64,000 nucleotides of DNA from Staphylococcus hyicus (GTDB lineage: Bacteria; Bacillota; Bacilli; Staphylococcales; Staphylococcaceae): positions 868,001-932,000 of the forward strand of contig NZ_CP008747.1 of assembly GCF_000816085.1 (NCBI RefSeq). The letters run 5' to 3'. Shown one piece after another: positions 1 to 8,876 of this stretch (position 1 is its first letter; every line of letters begins with the position of its first letter). A program made the position numbers and the translations under genes. The notes below the pieces were generated by a model. It was given only the letters and a program-made list of their open reading frames with translations, did not search any database and was not told the origin of the DNA.

Positions 1-1770
1 GTAAGTTGCTATATGTGCTTCATGTTCTTCGATTTGACGTTCAATTTTACGTTTTTCACGTCGCATGACTTTTTGATCTTGGTAATCCGTGTTTGATACT
101 ATGCTAGAAGGTTGTTTATCAAACTGCGTTTCACCTTGTCGCGCCTCTATAGCTTTTTGCTGAGCGACTTTTTCTAAATAGTAGGCATAATTTCCTTGGA
201 TAAACTGTCCTCCATCTGAATCCAAACTAAATATTTTATTTGCTAAAGCATTTATAAAATAGCGATCATGGGAGACGAATATTAATGTACCATCAAATTC
301 TGATAAAGCTTGCTCTAACATTTCCTTCGAATTTATGTCAAGATGGTTGGTTGGTTCATCAAGTATTAAAACATTATTTCTTTCTAACATGAGAAGTGCA
401 AGTTGTAATCTAGCCTTTTCGCCACCCGACAGATCATTGATTATTTTTTTAACTTCGTCTTGGGTAAATAAAAAGCGACCTAATACAGCGCGAATATCTT
501 TTTCAGGCATTTGACGATATTGATCCCACACAAAATCTAAAATCGTTTTATTAGATTTGAATTCAGCTTGTTTTTGGTCATAGTACCCGATTTTTAAGTT
601 TGAGCCAGTTTGAATGTGTCCTGAAAGCGCCGAAATTTTATTGGCTAACGTTTTAATAAATGTCGATTTTCCAATACCATTCGGTCCAATTACAGCGATA
701 TGATCTCCTTTTGTAATTTCAAACGTGATAGGGGCTGTAATAGGAGTGTGATAACCGATTTCAAGGTTGTTGATATTCATAACATCATTCCCGGTATTTC
801 GGTCAAAATCAAATTGAATATTAGCACTTTTAGCATCTAATAAAGGCTTTTCAATTCGTTCCATTTTTTCTAAAATTTTACGTCGACTTTTAGCCATTCC
901 ACTAGTCGAAGCACGTGTGATATTTTTATCAACAAATGTTTCAAGGCGTTTAATTTCTAATTGTTGACGCTCATATTCAATCATGCGCTTTTCATAATAT
1001 TGGTCACGTAGCTGAACATATTTTGCATAGTTACCTTTATAAAGTTTTACTTCGCCTAGTGCGACATCATACACTTGGGTAACAATTTTGTCTAAAAAGA
1101 AACGGTCATGGGAGATGATGACAATCGCGCCATTAAAATATTTTAAATACTCCTCAAGCCATTCTGTGGTTTCCATGTCAAGGTGATTGGTCGGTTCATC
1201 CAATAAGAGTAGATCAGGTTTACTTAATAACATTTGTGCAAGTGACAAACGTGTTTTTTGGCCACCACTGAAATCATTAATTGGTCTATCATAATCTTCT
1301 ACTGTAAATTTTAAGCCATGTAAAACGGTTTTAATTTTACTTTCATATTGGTATCCTTCCATTTGTTCGAATTGATTAGATAATGATTCATAACGATTTA
1401 AGTGTTCTTGATATTCGGGACTTTCATAATCATCTGCATGTGTACTCAACCAATCGGTTTCAAATTGCATCTTTTGTGCAATTGACTCGATTTCTTGAAA
1501 GGGTTTCGACATTTCCTCGATTACCGTATTTTTGGTATCTAGTGTCATCTGTTGGGTTAAATAGCCAATCTTCAAACCTTTAATTTTAGAGATATGCCCG
1601 CTATCGTAATTGTCTACGCCAGCAATAATTTTCATTAGCGTTGATTTTCCAGCACCATTTCGACCAACGATGCCAATACGTTCGCCTGTCTGTACTTCAA
1701 AATTGACGTTATTGAAAATTTCCTCACCGTCAAATGATTTTGAAAGTTGATTTAATTGCATTAGTATCAT
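1..1770 (-). CDS. ABC-F family ATPase, partial (3' end outside window)
   Basis: Soluble ABC-F protein with two nucleotide-binding domains and no membrane segment. Family members act on the ribosome in translation or antibiotic resistance. Domain 1 has Walker A GRNGAGKST near residues 36-44, signature FSGGQKTRL and LLDEPTNHLD; domain 2 has GPNGIGKST, LSGGEKARL and ILDEPTNHLD. The linker between them is rich in charged residues. I read 590 codons up to the window edge, and the family usually runs to about 640, so only the C-terminal coiled tail is missing. The start at 1770 has AAGGAG 8 nt upstream; ATG at 1761 is a second possibility. It precedes rex divergently, as I recall for S. aureus. The exact subfamily (YdiF/Uup-like) is not settled. 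Confidence 0.9.
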   Translation of the reverse strand, partial: MILMQLNQLSKSFDGEEIFNNVNFEVQTGERIGIVGRNGAGKSTLMKIIAGVDNYDSGHISKIKGLKIGYLTQQMTLDTKNTVIEEMSKPFQEIESIAQKMQFETDWLSTHADDYESPEYQEHLNRYESLSNQFEQMEGYQYESKIKTVLHGLKFTVEDYDRPINDFSGGQKTRLSLAQMLLSKPDLLLLDEPTNHLDMETTEWLEEYLKYFNGAIVIISHDRFFLDKIVTQVYDVALGEVKLYKGNYAKYVQLRDQYYEKRMIEYERQQLEIKRLETFVDKNITRASTSGMAKSRRKILEKMERIEKPLLDAKSANIQFDFDRNTGNDVMNINNLEIGYHTPITAPITFEITKGDHIAVIGPNGIGKSTFIKTLANKISALSGHIQTGSNLKIGYYDQKQAEFKSNKTILDFVWDQYRQMPEKDIRAVLGRFLFTQDEVKKIINDLSGGEKARLQLALLMLERNNVLILDEPTNHLDINSKEMLEQALSEFDGTLIFVSHDRYFINALANKIFSLDSDGGQFIQGNYAYYLEKVAQQKAIEARQGETQFDKQPSSIVSNTDYQDQKVMRREKRKIERQIEEHEAHIATY

Positions 1771-2043
1771 GTGCAAGCTCCTTTCATTCTTAATTATTGT
1801 ACAACAAAGTGAAAGGGTATCAAATAGATTATGTTCCTTTAAAACCGGTTTTAAGTTATAATTATTATGAATAAAAGTTGGTGAATTTTTTAACAAAACA
1901 ATATTAAGTCATAATGTATTTACAGATATTTATAGTATATAAAGTAGATAATTCTTTTTATTATAAAATATTTTTAAAGCTACAATAGCACATATGACTT
2001 AGTTTGTTGCCTGAAATGGCATGTGAAAGATGGAGGAACGAAA

Positions 2044-2679
2044 ATGACTAAAGAATTAAATAAAATTCCACGCGCGACATTGAAGCGCTTACCGTTATAT
2101 TATCGCTTTGTAAATAGTCTCAAATCGAAAGGAACATCTCGCGTTAATTCTAAAGAAATAAGCGAAGGTCTTGGTATAGATTCTGCTACAATTAGACGTG
2201 ATTTTTCTTACTTCGGTGAACTTGGTAAAAAAGGGTATGGTTACAATATTGACAGTTTATTAGAGTTTTTCAAATCCGAATTGAGTGATGCTGATTTAAT
2301 TAAAATTGGTGTTGTCGGTGTGGGACATTTAGGAAAAGCGTTAATTTCATTTAACTTTCCAATACATGACGATATGTTTATTACAGAAGCTTTTGATATT
2401 GATCCAGATATTGTTGGTACAAAAATTGGTGATGTAACAGTGAAATCAATGGATGAAATGAAAAAAGTGATTCAAGATCAAGCGTTAGAAGTAATTATTA
2501 TTGCGACACCGATTAAGGTTGCCCAAAGTGTTACAGACAAAGTTGTTGCTGCTGGCGTAAAAGGAATTTTAAATTTTACACCATCACCAGTGCAAGTGCC
2601 AAATGATGTTCAAGTACATCAAATCGATTTAGGCGTTGAACTTCAGTCGTTATTGTTTTTTATGAAAAACTATGGTTAA
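2044..2679 (+). CDS. rex: Redox-sensing transcriptional repressor Rex
   Basis: Rex senses the NADH/NAD+ ratio and represses fermentation and anaerobic-respiration genes. The N-terminal winged helix spans roughly residues 1-75, with the [17 protein letters not shown] stretch at about 51-67. A Rossmann fold with GVGHLG at 92-97 binds NAD(H). The 211-residue length fits the family. The frame opens at 2023, but the ATG at 2044 has GGAGG about 7 nt upstream and gives the conserved N-terminus [17 protein letters not shown], so I chose it. It is monocistronic, followed by a strong terminator. No clear Rex box was recognised in its own upstream region. Confidence 0.96.
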   Translation: MTKELNKIPRATLKRLPLYYRFVNSLKSKGTSRVNSKEISEGLGIDSATIRRDFSYFGELGKKGYGYNIDSLLEFFKSELSDADLIKIGVVGVGHLGKALISFNFPIHDDMFITEAFDIDPDIVGTKIGDVTVKSMDEMKKVIQDQALEVIIIATPIKVAQSVTDKVVAAGVKGILNFTPSPVQVPNDVQVHQIDLGVELQSLLFFMKNYG

Positions 2680-2747
2680 GCAATAAAACATTTTTAATCA
2701 TTAACGTTAGAATGTATGATGCATGAGAATCAACTTAATATATAAAT

Positions 2748-2780
2748 GAAAAATCGAAGTGTAAGTGCTTCGATTTTTTT
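2748..2780 (+). terminator. Rho-independent terminator of rex
   Basis: Stem GAAAAATCGAAG / CTTCGATTTTTTT with an 8-nt loop followed by a T run, 70 nt after the rex stop codon. Confidence 0.85.
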
Positions 2781-2796
2781 ATTTTGGAATATCCCC

Positions 2797-2824
2797 TTGA
2801 TAAAAATAGTTTATTTGTTATAAT
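2797..2824 (+). promoter_or_regulatory. Probable sigma-A promoter of the sulfur-transport pair
   Basis: TTGATA (2797-2802) and TATAAT (2819-2824) separated by 16 nt, 35 nt before the start of the transporter gene at 2859. No persulfide-repressor operator was recognised around it. Confidence 0.6.
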
Positions 2825-2858
2825 TCTTATCATAATAATCGGGATAGGAGATGTTTAA

Positions 2859-3941
2859 ATGGTTTGGACAATTATAAGTGGGCTAATCGTAGGGGGACTG
2901 TTAGGTTTTGTAATGCAACGTACTCGGTTTTGCTTAACAGGCGGCTTTCGGGATATGTATGTTCAAAGAAACAATAAAATGTTTTATGCATTACTTATTG
3001 CTATAACAATTCAAGCTATCGGAATTTTTCTTTTAAACGCCATTGGGGTAATTACTATTTCAAATGAGACGTTTCCAATAATTGGAACAATCATTGGCTC
3101 ATTTATTTTTGGTATCGGTATCATTTTAGCGGGAGGATGTGCTACTGGTACGTATTACCGTGCGGGTGAAGGATTGATTGGGAGTTGGATAGCCCTTTTA
3201 ATGTATGCATTATTTGCGGCGATTACTAAAAATGGCGTTTTAGCCCCCTTAATGAATAAAATTAATAGTAAGACAGTTGCCAATGCAGATATGGCTCAAT
3301 CGACAGGTATTCCAAGTTGGATATTTTTAATTATTTTAGTTGGTGTTACGCTGTTTCTAGTCAATAGAACATTGAGAAAACCGAAACCTAAAATAGCAGT
3401 ACCACAATTAAAACAACGATATACAGGGTTACGTCACATTTTATTTGAGAAACGTTTCCATCCCTTTGTTGCAGCAATTGTAGTCGGCTTTATAGCGTTA
3501 ATTGCTTGGCCCATGTCAGAGTCCACTGGGCGACAAGGCGGATTAGGAATCACCACTCCTTCTTCTAAAATTGTCATGTTTTTAACGACAGGTGATGTTT
3601 CAACTATAGACTGGGGTGTTTTTCTAGTTATTGGAATCTTTTTTGGATCATATATTGCAGCGCGAGGCTCAAGAGAATTTGCATGGCGTTTACCGGATAA
3701 GAAAACACTGCGCAATAGTGCTGTTGGAGGTACTTTCATGGGTTTTGGGGCAGCAGTCGCAGGAGGATGCTCCATTGGTAATGGATTAGTTGCTACTGCA
3801 GCATTATCATGGCAAGGTTGGATAGCACTAGCCTTTATGATTATTGGTACGTGGTTTATGAGTTATTTTATGTTTGTTCGACCTATGAGAACTGTACAAC
3901 GGGGGAAAACAATACAGTCGCAAGCAATGCGTGCGTCATAA
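2859..3941 (+). CDS. YeeE/YedE (TsuA-like) sulfur-compound transporter
   Basis: Integral membrane protein of the YeeE/YedE family, whose characterised members import thiosulfate. It has about nine hydrophobic segments and two pseudo-repeats, each carrying a conserved cysteine in a glycine-rich turn: AGGCATG (Cys94) and AGGCSIG (Cys304). A third cysteine sits in the N-terminal FCLTGGF motif (Cys25). In TsuA such cysteines relay thiosulfate through the membrane. The 360-residue length fits. It is followed after 24 nt by a TusA/TsuB-like gene, which supports co-transcription and a shared role in sulfur supply. The substrate in this organism is inferred from the family. Confidence 0.88.
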   Translation: MVWTIISGLIVGGLLGFVMQRTRFCLTGGFRDMYVQRNNKMFYALLIAITIQAIGIFLLNAIGVITISNETFPIIGTIIGSFIFGIGIILAGGCATGTYYRAGEGLIGSWIALLMYALFAAITKNGVLAPLMNKINSKTVANADMAQSTGIPSWIFLIILVGVTLFLVNRTLRKPKPKIAVPQLKQRYTGLRHILFEKRFHPFVAAIVVGFIALIAWPMSESTGRQGGLGITTPSSKIVMFLTTGDVSTIDWGVFLVIGIFFGSYIAARGSREFAWRLPDKKTLRNSAVGGTFMGFGAAVAGGCSIGNGLVATAALSWQGWIALAFMIIGTWFMSYFMFVRPMRTVQRGKTIQSQAMRAS

Positions 3942-3965
3942 TCCATAACAAACGGAGGGTTCAAA

Positions 3966-4190
3966 ATGATACATGATTTAGGAACAGTAGGGATGGTTTG
4001 TCCATTTCCACTTATTGAAGCGCAAAAGAAAATGCAAGAAATAGCATTAGGAGACGAACTGAAAATCGATTTTGATTGTACACAAGCTACAGAAGCCATT
4101 CCTAATTGGGCTGCTGAAAATGGTTATCCAGTTACAAACTATGAACAAATAGGAGATGCTTCTTGGACCATAACTGTGCAAAAAGCCTAA
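3966..4190 (+). CDS. TusA/SirA-family sulfur carrier protein
   Basis: Small soluble protein of 74 residues with the family CPxP motif (CPFP, Cys12), the cysteine that carries sulfur as a persulfide. It has GGAGGG 7 nt before the ATG. It lies directly behind the YeeE-type transporter, matching TsuA-TsuB pairs in which the TusA-like protein accepts or relays imported sulfur. It could instead serve tRNA thiolation, but no tus operon is nearby, so the transporter partnership is the better reading. Confidence 0.88.
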   Translation: MIHDLGTVGMVCPFPLIEAQKKMQEIALGDELKIDFDCTQATEAIPNWAAENGYPVTNYEQIGDASWTITVQKA

Positions 4191-4201
4191 GCACAATTGA
4201 T

Positions 4202-4243
4202 GCCGATTAAATCCTTTAGACGAAAGGGTTTGATCGGTTTTAT
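4202..4243 (+). terminator. Terminator of the sulfur-transport pair
   Basis: Imperfect hairpin: CCGATTAAATCCTTT pairs with GAAAGGGTTTGATCGG, followed by TTTTAT, 12 nt after the TusA-like stop codon. Confidence 0.65.
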
Positions 4244-4528
4244 ATTGAAAAAATTTCATTTATCAGTGGCGATGTGTGATAAAATAACATAGAGATTATG
4301 AAAGCACAAATGACTCATTTTTTACGATTTATTAATGTATGATCACCACCACACAAGTTTTAACGCGTGCCTAATAAATAGGATTCATACAAGTATAGCA
4401 ACTTTAATATTTACATAGATTGAATAGTGTTCTTGATATGCGCTATGTGACTTATCAAGTTGAGTAGGTTCGAGAAGCATTAGATTCATCTTATCTACAA
4501 AAATTTATAAAGGAGGAAATGTAAAGGA
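4244..4528. other. Gene-free stretch upstream of scrB
   Basis: No coding region could be supported here. It holds an inverted repeat CTTGATA (4432-4438) / TATCAAG (4453-4459) with a 14-nt spacer, 70-100 nt before scrB, which could be an operator or a leader hairpin. No CcpA cre site or ScrR-type operator was recognised. In S. aureus, as I recall, scrR and amt lie in this interval; no remnant of either is visible. Confidence 0.4.
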
Positions 4529-6028
4529 ATGGAGCAATGGAGTCGGGAAAAGCGTTACCAAAAGTTAGAGGATGTGAATACCAAATCACTTGATACATTA
4601 AAAAATCGTGTGCAAGCATCCCTGTATCGCCAAAAATTTCATATTCAGCCCCCAACGGGTTTATTAAATGACCCAAATGGTTTGATTTATTTTCAAGGTC
4701 AGTATTATTTATCGCATCAATGGTTTCCATTAGGTGCAGTTCATGGTTTGAAATATTGGTTCCACTATAATGGAAATACATTAGTGACATTAAAACCTCA
4801 GGGTCCAATATTAAAACCAGACACGATGTATGATAGCCATGGTGCCTACAGTGGTAGCGCATTTGAATTTCAAAACCAACTTTATTATATGTATACGGGT
4901 AATCATCGTACGCAGTCTTGGGAAAGACGGAGTAGTCAGTTATTAGCCAAAGTAAATGATAATGGAGAAGTGGTGAAATTCAATACACCTGCTATTACTG
5001 GTCCACCAGAAGGGTATACGCATCATTTTAGAGATCCAAAAGTATTTAAAAAAGATGACGAATTCTATGCGATGATTGGTGCGCAAAGGGCAGATTGTAC
5101 AGGTGCGATTTTGCTATATAAAACGTTGAATCCTGTAGGGACTTGGGATTTTGTAGGTGAGATTAAAACCCAATTAAAGACATTCGGTTATATGTGGGAA
5201 TGTCCAGATTACTTTCATCTCAATGGAAAAGATATTTTATTGTTTTGTCCACAAGGGATAGAATCAGAAGACAATACCTATCAAAATATATATCAAAGTG
5301 GCTATCTCATAGGTCATTTAGATTTTGAAACACTCACATTTGAACACGAGTCATTTATTGAACTTGATCAAGGTTTTGATTTTTACGCGCCGCAAACATT
5401 TTTAGATGAAGCAAAGCGTCGGGTATTAATAGGGTGGATGGGACTACCTGAGACCGAATACCCAACTGATGACGAAGGATGGGCGCATTGCTTAACGGTT
5501 CCAAGAATTTTAACGATTGAGTCAGGTCAATTAAAACAAAAACCTCATATGGATTTACGCAAATTAAGACAAAATAAAGAGACAGCATTAGGATATGCGA
5601 ATAAATTTATTAAACAGCTCCATCCATTTGAAGGAGAGCAATATGAATTAGTAATAGATATACTAGAAAATGACGCATCTGCTATCGAATTTCATTTAAG
5701 AGCGTCGAAACATGAAGCCACAGTTATTCGATATGAAACGAATACTAAACAAGTGATTTTAGATCGATTTGACAGTGGACAATTACCTCATCCAGTTGAA
5801 GGGACAGTGCGAATAGCACAATTAGAATCAGACCTTTCACAACTACGGATTTTTGTAGATACTTCAAGTATTGAAATATTTTGTAACGAAGGTGAAAAAG
5901 TGTTGTCTTCACGAATTTTCCCTTCCAAAGAGGCCAATAAAATCAAAGTGGTTACAGACTCTGGTCAAGTTTATTTAAAAATGACGAAGTATGACATTAA
6001 CCAAGATGAGAAGCAAATAGAGGCATAA
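4529..6028 (+). CDS. scrB: Sucrose-6-phosphate hydrolase (GH32 invertase)
   Basis: Cytosolic glycoside hydrolase family 32 enzyme that splits sucrose-6-phosphate, delivered by a PTS, into glucose-6-phosphate and fructose. All three catalytic blocks are present: LLNDPNG with nucleophile Asp48, FRDP (168-170) for transition-state stabilisation, and WECP with acid/base Glu224. A C-terminal beta-sandwich follows. The 499-residue length is normal. The start at 4529 has AGGAGG 12 nt upstream, a slightly long spacing. It is convergent with agrA across a strong bidirectional terminator. The fructokinase and ScrR repressor that I recall beside it in S. aureus are absent, so its control is unclear. Confidence 0.93.
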   Translation: MEQWSREKRYQKLEDVNTKSLDTLKNRVQASLYRQKFHIQPPTGLLNDPNGLIYFQGQYYLSHQWFPLGAVHGLKYWFHYNGNTLVTLKPQGPILKPDTMYDSHGAYSGSAFEFQNQLYYMYTGNHRTQSWERRSSQLLAKVNDNGEVVKFNTPAITGPPEGYTHHFRDPKVFKKDDEFYAMIGAQRADCTGAILLYKTLNPVGTWDFVGEIKTQLKTFGYMWECPDYFHLNGKDILLFCPQGIESEDNTYQNIYQSGYLIGHLDFETLTFEHESFIELDQGFDFYAPQTFLDEAKRRVLIGWMGLPETEYPTDDEGWAHCLTVPRILTIESGQLKQKPHMDLRKLRQNKETALGYANKFIKQLHPFEGEQYELVIDILENDASAIEFHLRASKHEATVIRYETNTKQVILDRFDSGQLPHPVEGTVRIAQLESDLSQLRIFVDTSSIEIFCNEGEKVLSSRIFPSKEANKIKVVTDSGQVYLKMTKYDINQDEKQIEA

Positions 6029-6030
6029 TA

Positions 6031-6076
6031 TAAAAAGCCTGAAAAAGTTTATGTAGAAAACTTTTTCAGGCTTTTT
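6031..6076. terminator. Bidirectional terminator between scrB and agrA
   Basis: Near-perfect stem of about 19 bp: 6032-6050 pairs with 6057-6076 (AAAAAGCCTGAAAAAGTTT and its complement) around a 6-nt loop. T runs flank it on both strands, so it can end scrB and agrBDCA transcripts. Confidence 0.9.
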
Positions 6077-6091
6077 GTTGTTGTAATATTA

Positions 6092-6814
6092 TTATTTCTT
6101 GATTTTTTTTATATTTCTAACTGACACATAGCAAAACTCATCATTTTTAAAATAAACAATACGCTCTTTAGCATCAACATGAGAGATGTTATGACGATTT
6201 AAAACAAAACTGTTATGGCATCTAAAAAAGCGACTATCAATTTGTGCAAGTTCCCTTAAATTACCATAAAACTCAATTTGTCGATTATCTAAGTGAGCTA
6301 TGAGTCGATGTGACTTAGGTGAAGATTCAAAAAACATGACATCATCATAGTTGACATATACAGAATTACTGCCTTGTTTTAATTCCATTGTTTCTACAGT
6401 GTTATCTTTAGTAAGTAAATCCAACCGTTTGAGCGCAGTTTCAAGACAATCAATAATGCGCGTTCGTAATTCATCAATATCGTCTTTGAATATAAAATCC
6501 ATAGCAGCAAGTTTATAAACGAATGTCAAATACGTTAATTCACTATGGCTTGTCACAAAAATAATATTACCTACGGGATCATGTTTTCTAATTTCACTGC
6601 CAAGCTTAATGCCATTAATATCAGATTCTAATTGGATATCTAAAAAGTAACACCCAATATCGGTCATGTTTTTTGAAGCCTCAAGTAACGCGTATGGGTC
6701 ACTTGTAGAAATTTCAATTTCCATGGGCTTTTCTTCAATCATAATATAATTTTGAATGATGGATTCCATTCGCTCTCTTTGTTTAGGGTCATCCTCACAA
6801 ATTAATATCTTCAA
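6092..6814 (-). CDS. agrA: AgrA, accessory gene regulator response regulator
   Basis: Response regulator that binds direct repeats at agr P2 and P3. It has an N-terminal receiver domain and a C-terminal LytTR DNA-binding domain. The frame is open from 6838, but I chose the TTG at 6814: AAGGA lies 9 nt upstream, whereas the ATG at 6838 has no ribosome binding site. With this start the phosphoacceptor is Asp59 (YFLDIQL) and the redox-sensing cysteine is Cys199 (FFRCHNSF), the same numbering as S. aureus AgrA. The gene begins 14 nt after the agrC stop, so translation is probably coupled. It is the last gene of agrBDCA. Confidence 0.96.
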   Translation of the reverse strand: MKILICEDDPKQRERMESIIQNYIMIEEKPMEIEISTSDPYALLEASKNMTDIGCYFLDIQLESDINGIKLGSEIRKHDPVGNIIFVTSHSELTYLTFVYKLAAMDFIFKDDIDELRTRIIDCLETALKRLDLLTKDNTVETMELKQGSNSVYVNYDDVMFFESSPKSHRLIAHLDNRQIEFYGNLRELAQIDSRFFRCHNSFVLNRHNISHVDAKERIVYFKNDEFCYVSVRNIKKIKK

Positions 6815-6827
6815 ACGCGTCACATCC

Positions 6828-8126
6828 TTACTCATCATTATTCATGATTTCTAATTTTTGAATAAAATAATGGTTCTCAATCGTTGTTTCTAAAAATACA
6901 TTGTTTTTACTATCTGTAATTTCTTTTAAAGTCGATAATCCTAATCCTCTATTTTTACCTTTTGTTGAAAATCCTTCTTGATACAACGTGTGTAACTTAG
7001 GAAGATGTTCGGGTGCTTTGTTCATAATGATAATTAATACAGATTTTTCAGTTTTAATAAATGCAATTTGTATCATCGGGTTCTCAAGATGCATTGACGC
7101 CTCAATTGCATTATCCATGATAATACCGAGAATACGACTTAAATCTATCATTTCCATATTGATTTCATTAATTTCATCAGCGACTTCAACACTAATCTCA
7201 ATTTGACGTTCTTGGGCTTGTAAAATTTTTGTAGTGATAACGCCTTTTATCTCTTTTACTTTTAAATTTTCAACACCATTTAACTTCAACGTATTTGCTT
7301 CAAAATGATCCTTAAGAGGGCTAATGTGTTTATTGTAATATGCTTTAAGGCCATCTAAATCATCCTCACGCAAATACTCTGACATTGTGGATAAAATATT
7401 AATATAATCATGTCTAAACTTACGCATACGATTGTTTACTTGTTCTACGCGTAACGTATAATTATAATAATCTTCAATCTCTCGTTGACTTCTTCTATAG
7501 TTTATCTCTCGAGAGGTCGTAATGGTTACTAATAAAAGAATGGCGATAAAAATAGCGACAAATGTAAAGTAAAATAGACCTATAATTTTAAATTCGGCTA
7601 CGGAAGCAACATAATCAGGTAAAAAGAAAAACATTATTAAAAAGAATGTTAAAAGGCAAATCATTAAAGTGAAAAGGTAAATTTTATTAACGTACAACCA
7701 CGTATATTTGAGCTTACTCATAAGTAATCTTACTACCAAAGCTATTATGAAAGCTATAAAAGTAAAAACAAATGCATAAATGATATATTGTACTGTAGGA
7801 TGAATAGTCAATTCTTTAATATAGTAATAAAACCATGTTGCAAAAAAGTCACAAATTACTAAAATTAATACACTAGATAAAACGGCAATAATCCCAATAA
7901 TCTTCTTTTTATAATAGAACAAGATGAAAAATCCAATTACTAAAAATAACAAGCTTTTTCTATCAAAAAGTATAAATAAAACAGTAGAAGGGACTACAAT
8001 CCCTATCACAAAAGAGATGTAATCCCAAATTTTATAATGGATTTTTTCAATGATAATAATATTAACAACTATAAAAAAAACAAAAGCTTGGAAAGTTCCA
8101 ATGAAAATGTAATTAAGTAATTCCAA
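6828..8126 (-). CDS. agrC: AgrC, AIP-sensing histidine kinase
   Basis: Membrane receptor kinase of the HPK10 type. About six transmembrane segments occupy residues 1-205 and form the peptide sensor. The kinase part has FRHDYINIL with phosphoacceptor His239 (same number as S. aureus), MDNAIEAS with Asn339 for ATP binding, and the glycine box NRGLGLSTL at about 392-400. It lacks the usual D box, as expected for this family. The only available start is TTG at 8126, since an in-frame TAA lies two codons upstream. The Shine-Dalgarno is weak (AAGAGAG), so output may be low. It follows agrD by 29 nt. Confidence 0.96.
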   Translation of the reverse strand: MELLNYIFIGTFQAFVFFIVVNIIIIEKIHYKIWDYISFVIGIVVPSTVLFILFDRKSLLFLVIGFFILFYYKKKIIGIIAVLSSVLILVICDFFATWFYYYIKELTIHPTVQYIIYAFVFTFIAFIIALVVRLLMSKLKYTWLYVNKIYLFTLMICLLTFFLIMFFFLPDYVASVAEFKIIGLFYFTFVAIFIAILLLVTITTSREINYRRSQREIEDYYNYTLRVEQVNNRMRKFRHDYINILSTMSEYLREDDLDGLKAYYNKHISPLKDHFEANTLKLNGVENLKVKEIKGVITTKILQAQERQIEISVEVADEINEINMEMIDLSRILGIIMDNAIEASMHLENPMIQIAFIKTEKSVLIIIMNKAPEHLPKLHTLYQEGFSTKGKNRGLGLSTLKEITDSKNNVFLETTIENHYFIQKLEIMNNDE

Positions 8127-8155
8127 CTTTTACACACACTCTCTTATTAAGTAAA

Positions 8156-8290
8156 TTATTCGCTTTCTCTTAGTTCTTTGGGTACTTCAGGTTCATCAAA
8201 AAACACTGTACAAGGGTTGATTTTAGCAAAGTTACCTAACGACTTAAATACGCTTGTCAATAAGTTTAATAGAGATTCAAAAAATGCCAT
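8156..8290 (-). CDS. agrD: AgrD, precursor of the cyclic autoinducing peptide
   Basis: 44-residue pro-peptide read directly from the sequence. It has an amphipathic N-terminal leader (MAFFESLLNLLTSVFKSLGN), the AIP core KINPCTVFF and the acidic tail DEPEVPKELRESE that AgrB recognises. The thiolactone should form between Cys27 and the carboxyl of Phe31, giving the usual five-residue ring CTVFF. The N-terminal trim is uncertain, probably at or near Lys23/Ile24. GGAGGAG lies just upstream inside the end of agrB, and the ATG starts 2 nt after the agrB stop. The cysteine ring sets it apart from the serine-lactone AIP of the S. intermedius group. Confidence 0.96.
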   Translation of the reverse strand: MAFFESLLNLLTSVFKSLGNFAKINPCTVFFDEPEVPKELRESE

Positions 8291-8292
8291 AA

Positions 8293-8856
8293 TTACTCCT
8301 CCTTAGAGAAAAATATTGGTAGTAAAGTTAATGTTTGTAAAAATGCCCCATAAGCAATTAAAAAATTAAATGGATGTGGAACAAATAAAATCATCACTAT
8401 ATAAATTGACATTACAAGTAATGAAATGATTTTTTTAGGCTTTATTCGTTCATATTTAATTGGTTGTTTTCGTGTAGCTGCTGGAGCGTACTTAAATACA
8501 ATCATCCATCCTAGTACACTTAAGAATAACATAAACCAGAATGGTATGTCATATTTAACTATTAGCCATGGTAAAAATATAAAGAAAATAATATTTTGAA
8601 CATGACATAATAAAGATGTTTTTGCATGAGCGCCATGTGAATAGCGTCGTAAAATAAAATAAGTTAGGTGAACTGTGAGTGTGTATAAAAAGATGTTAAG
8701 AAGGATTGCCAAACCGTAAGTTACGATGCCTTTGAAGAGATTAATGATGAACACTTGTATGCCTAAACGCACTTTGAGGTAATCAATGTGATCTAGATTT
8801 TGTCTCTTTTGGAGTTTTAATGCTAAGTTATCAATTGCTGTATCAACGATTCTCAT
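8293..8856 (-). CDS. agrB: AgrB, AgrD-processing membrane endopeptidase
   Basis: Polytopic membrane cysteine peptidase of 187 residues that removes the AgrD C-terminal tail and forms the thiolactone. The catalytic pair lies in RYSHGAHAKTSLLC as His77 and Cys84, at the same positions as in S. aureus. About five or six hydrophobic segments are visible. AAGGGGG lies 6 nt before the ATG. It is the first gene of the P2 transcript agrBDCA; AgrD starts 2 nt after its stop codon. Confidence 0.96.
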   Translation of the reverse strand: MRIVDTAIDNLALKLQKRQNLDHIDYLKVRLGIQVFIINLFKGIVTYGLAILLNIFLYTLTVHLTYFILRRYSHGAHAKTSLLCHVQNIIFFIFLPWLIVKYDIPFWFMLFLSVLGWMIVFKYAPAATRKQPIKYERIKPKKIISLLVMSIYIVMILFVPHPFNFLIAYGAFLQTLTLLPIFFSKEE

Positions 8857-8876
8857 GGCTTTCCCCCTTACTCAAT

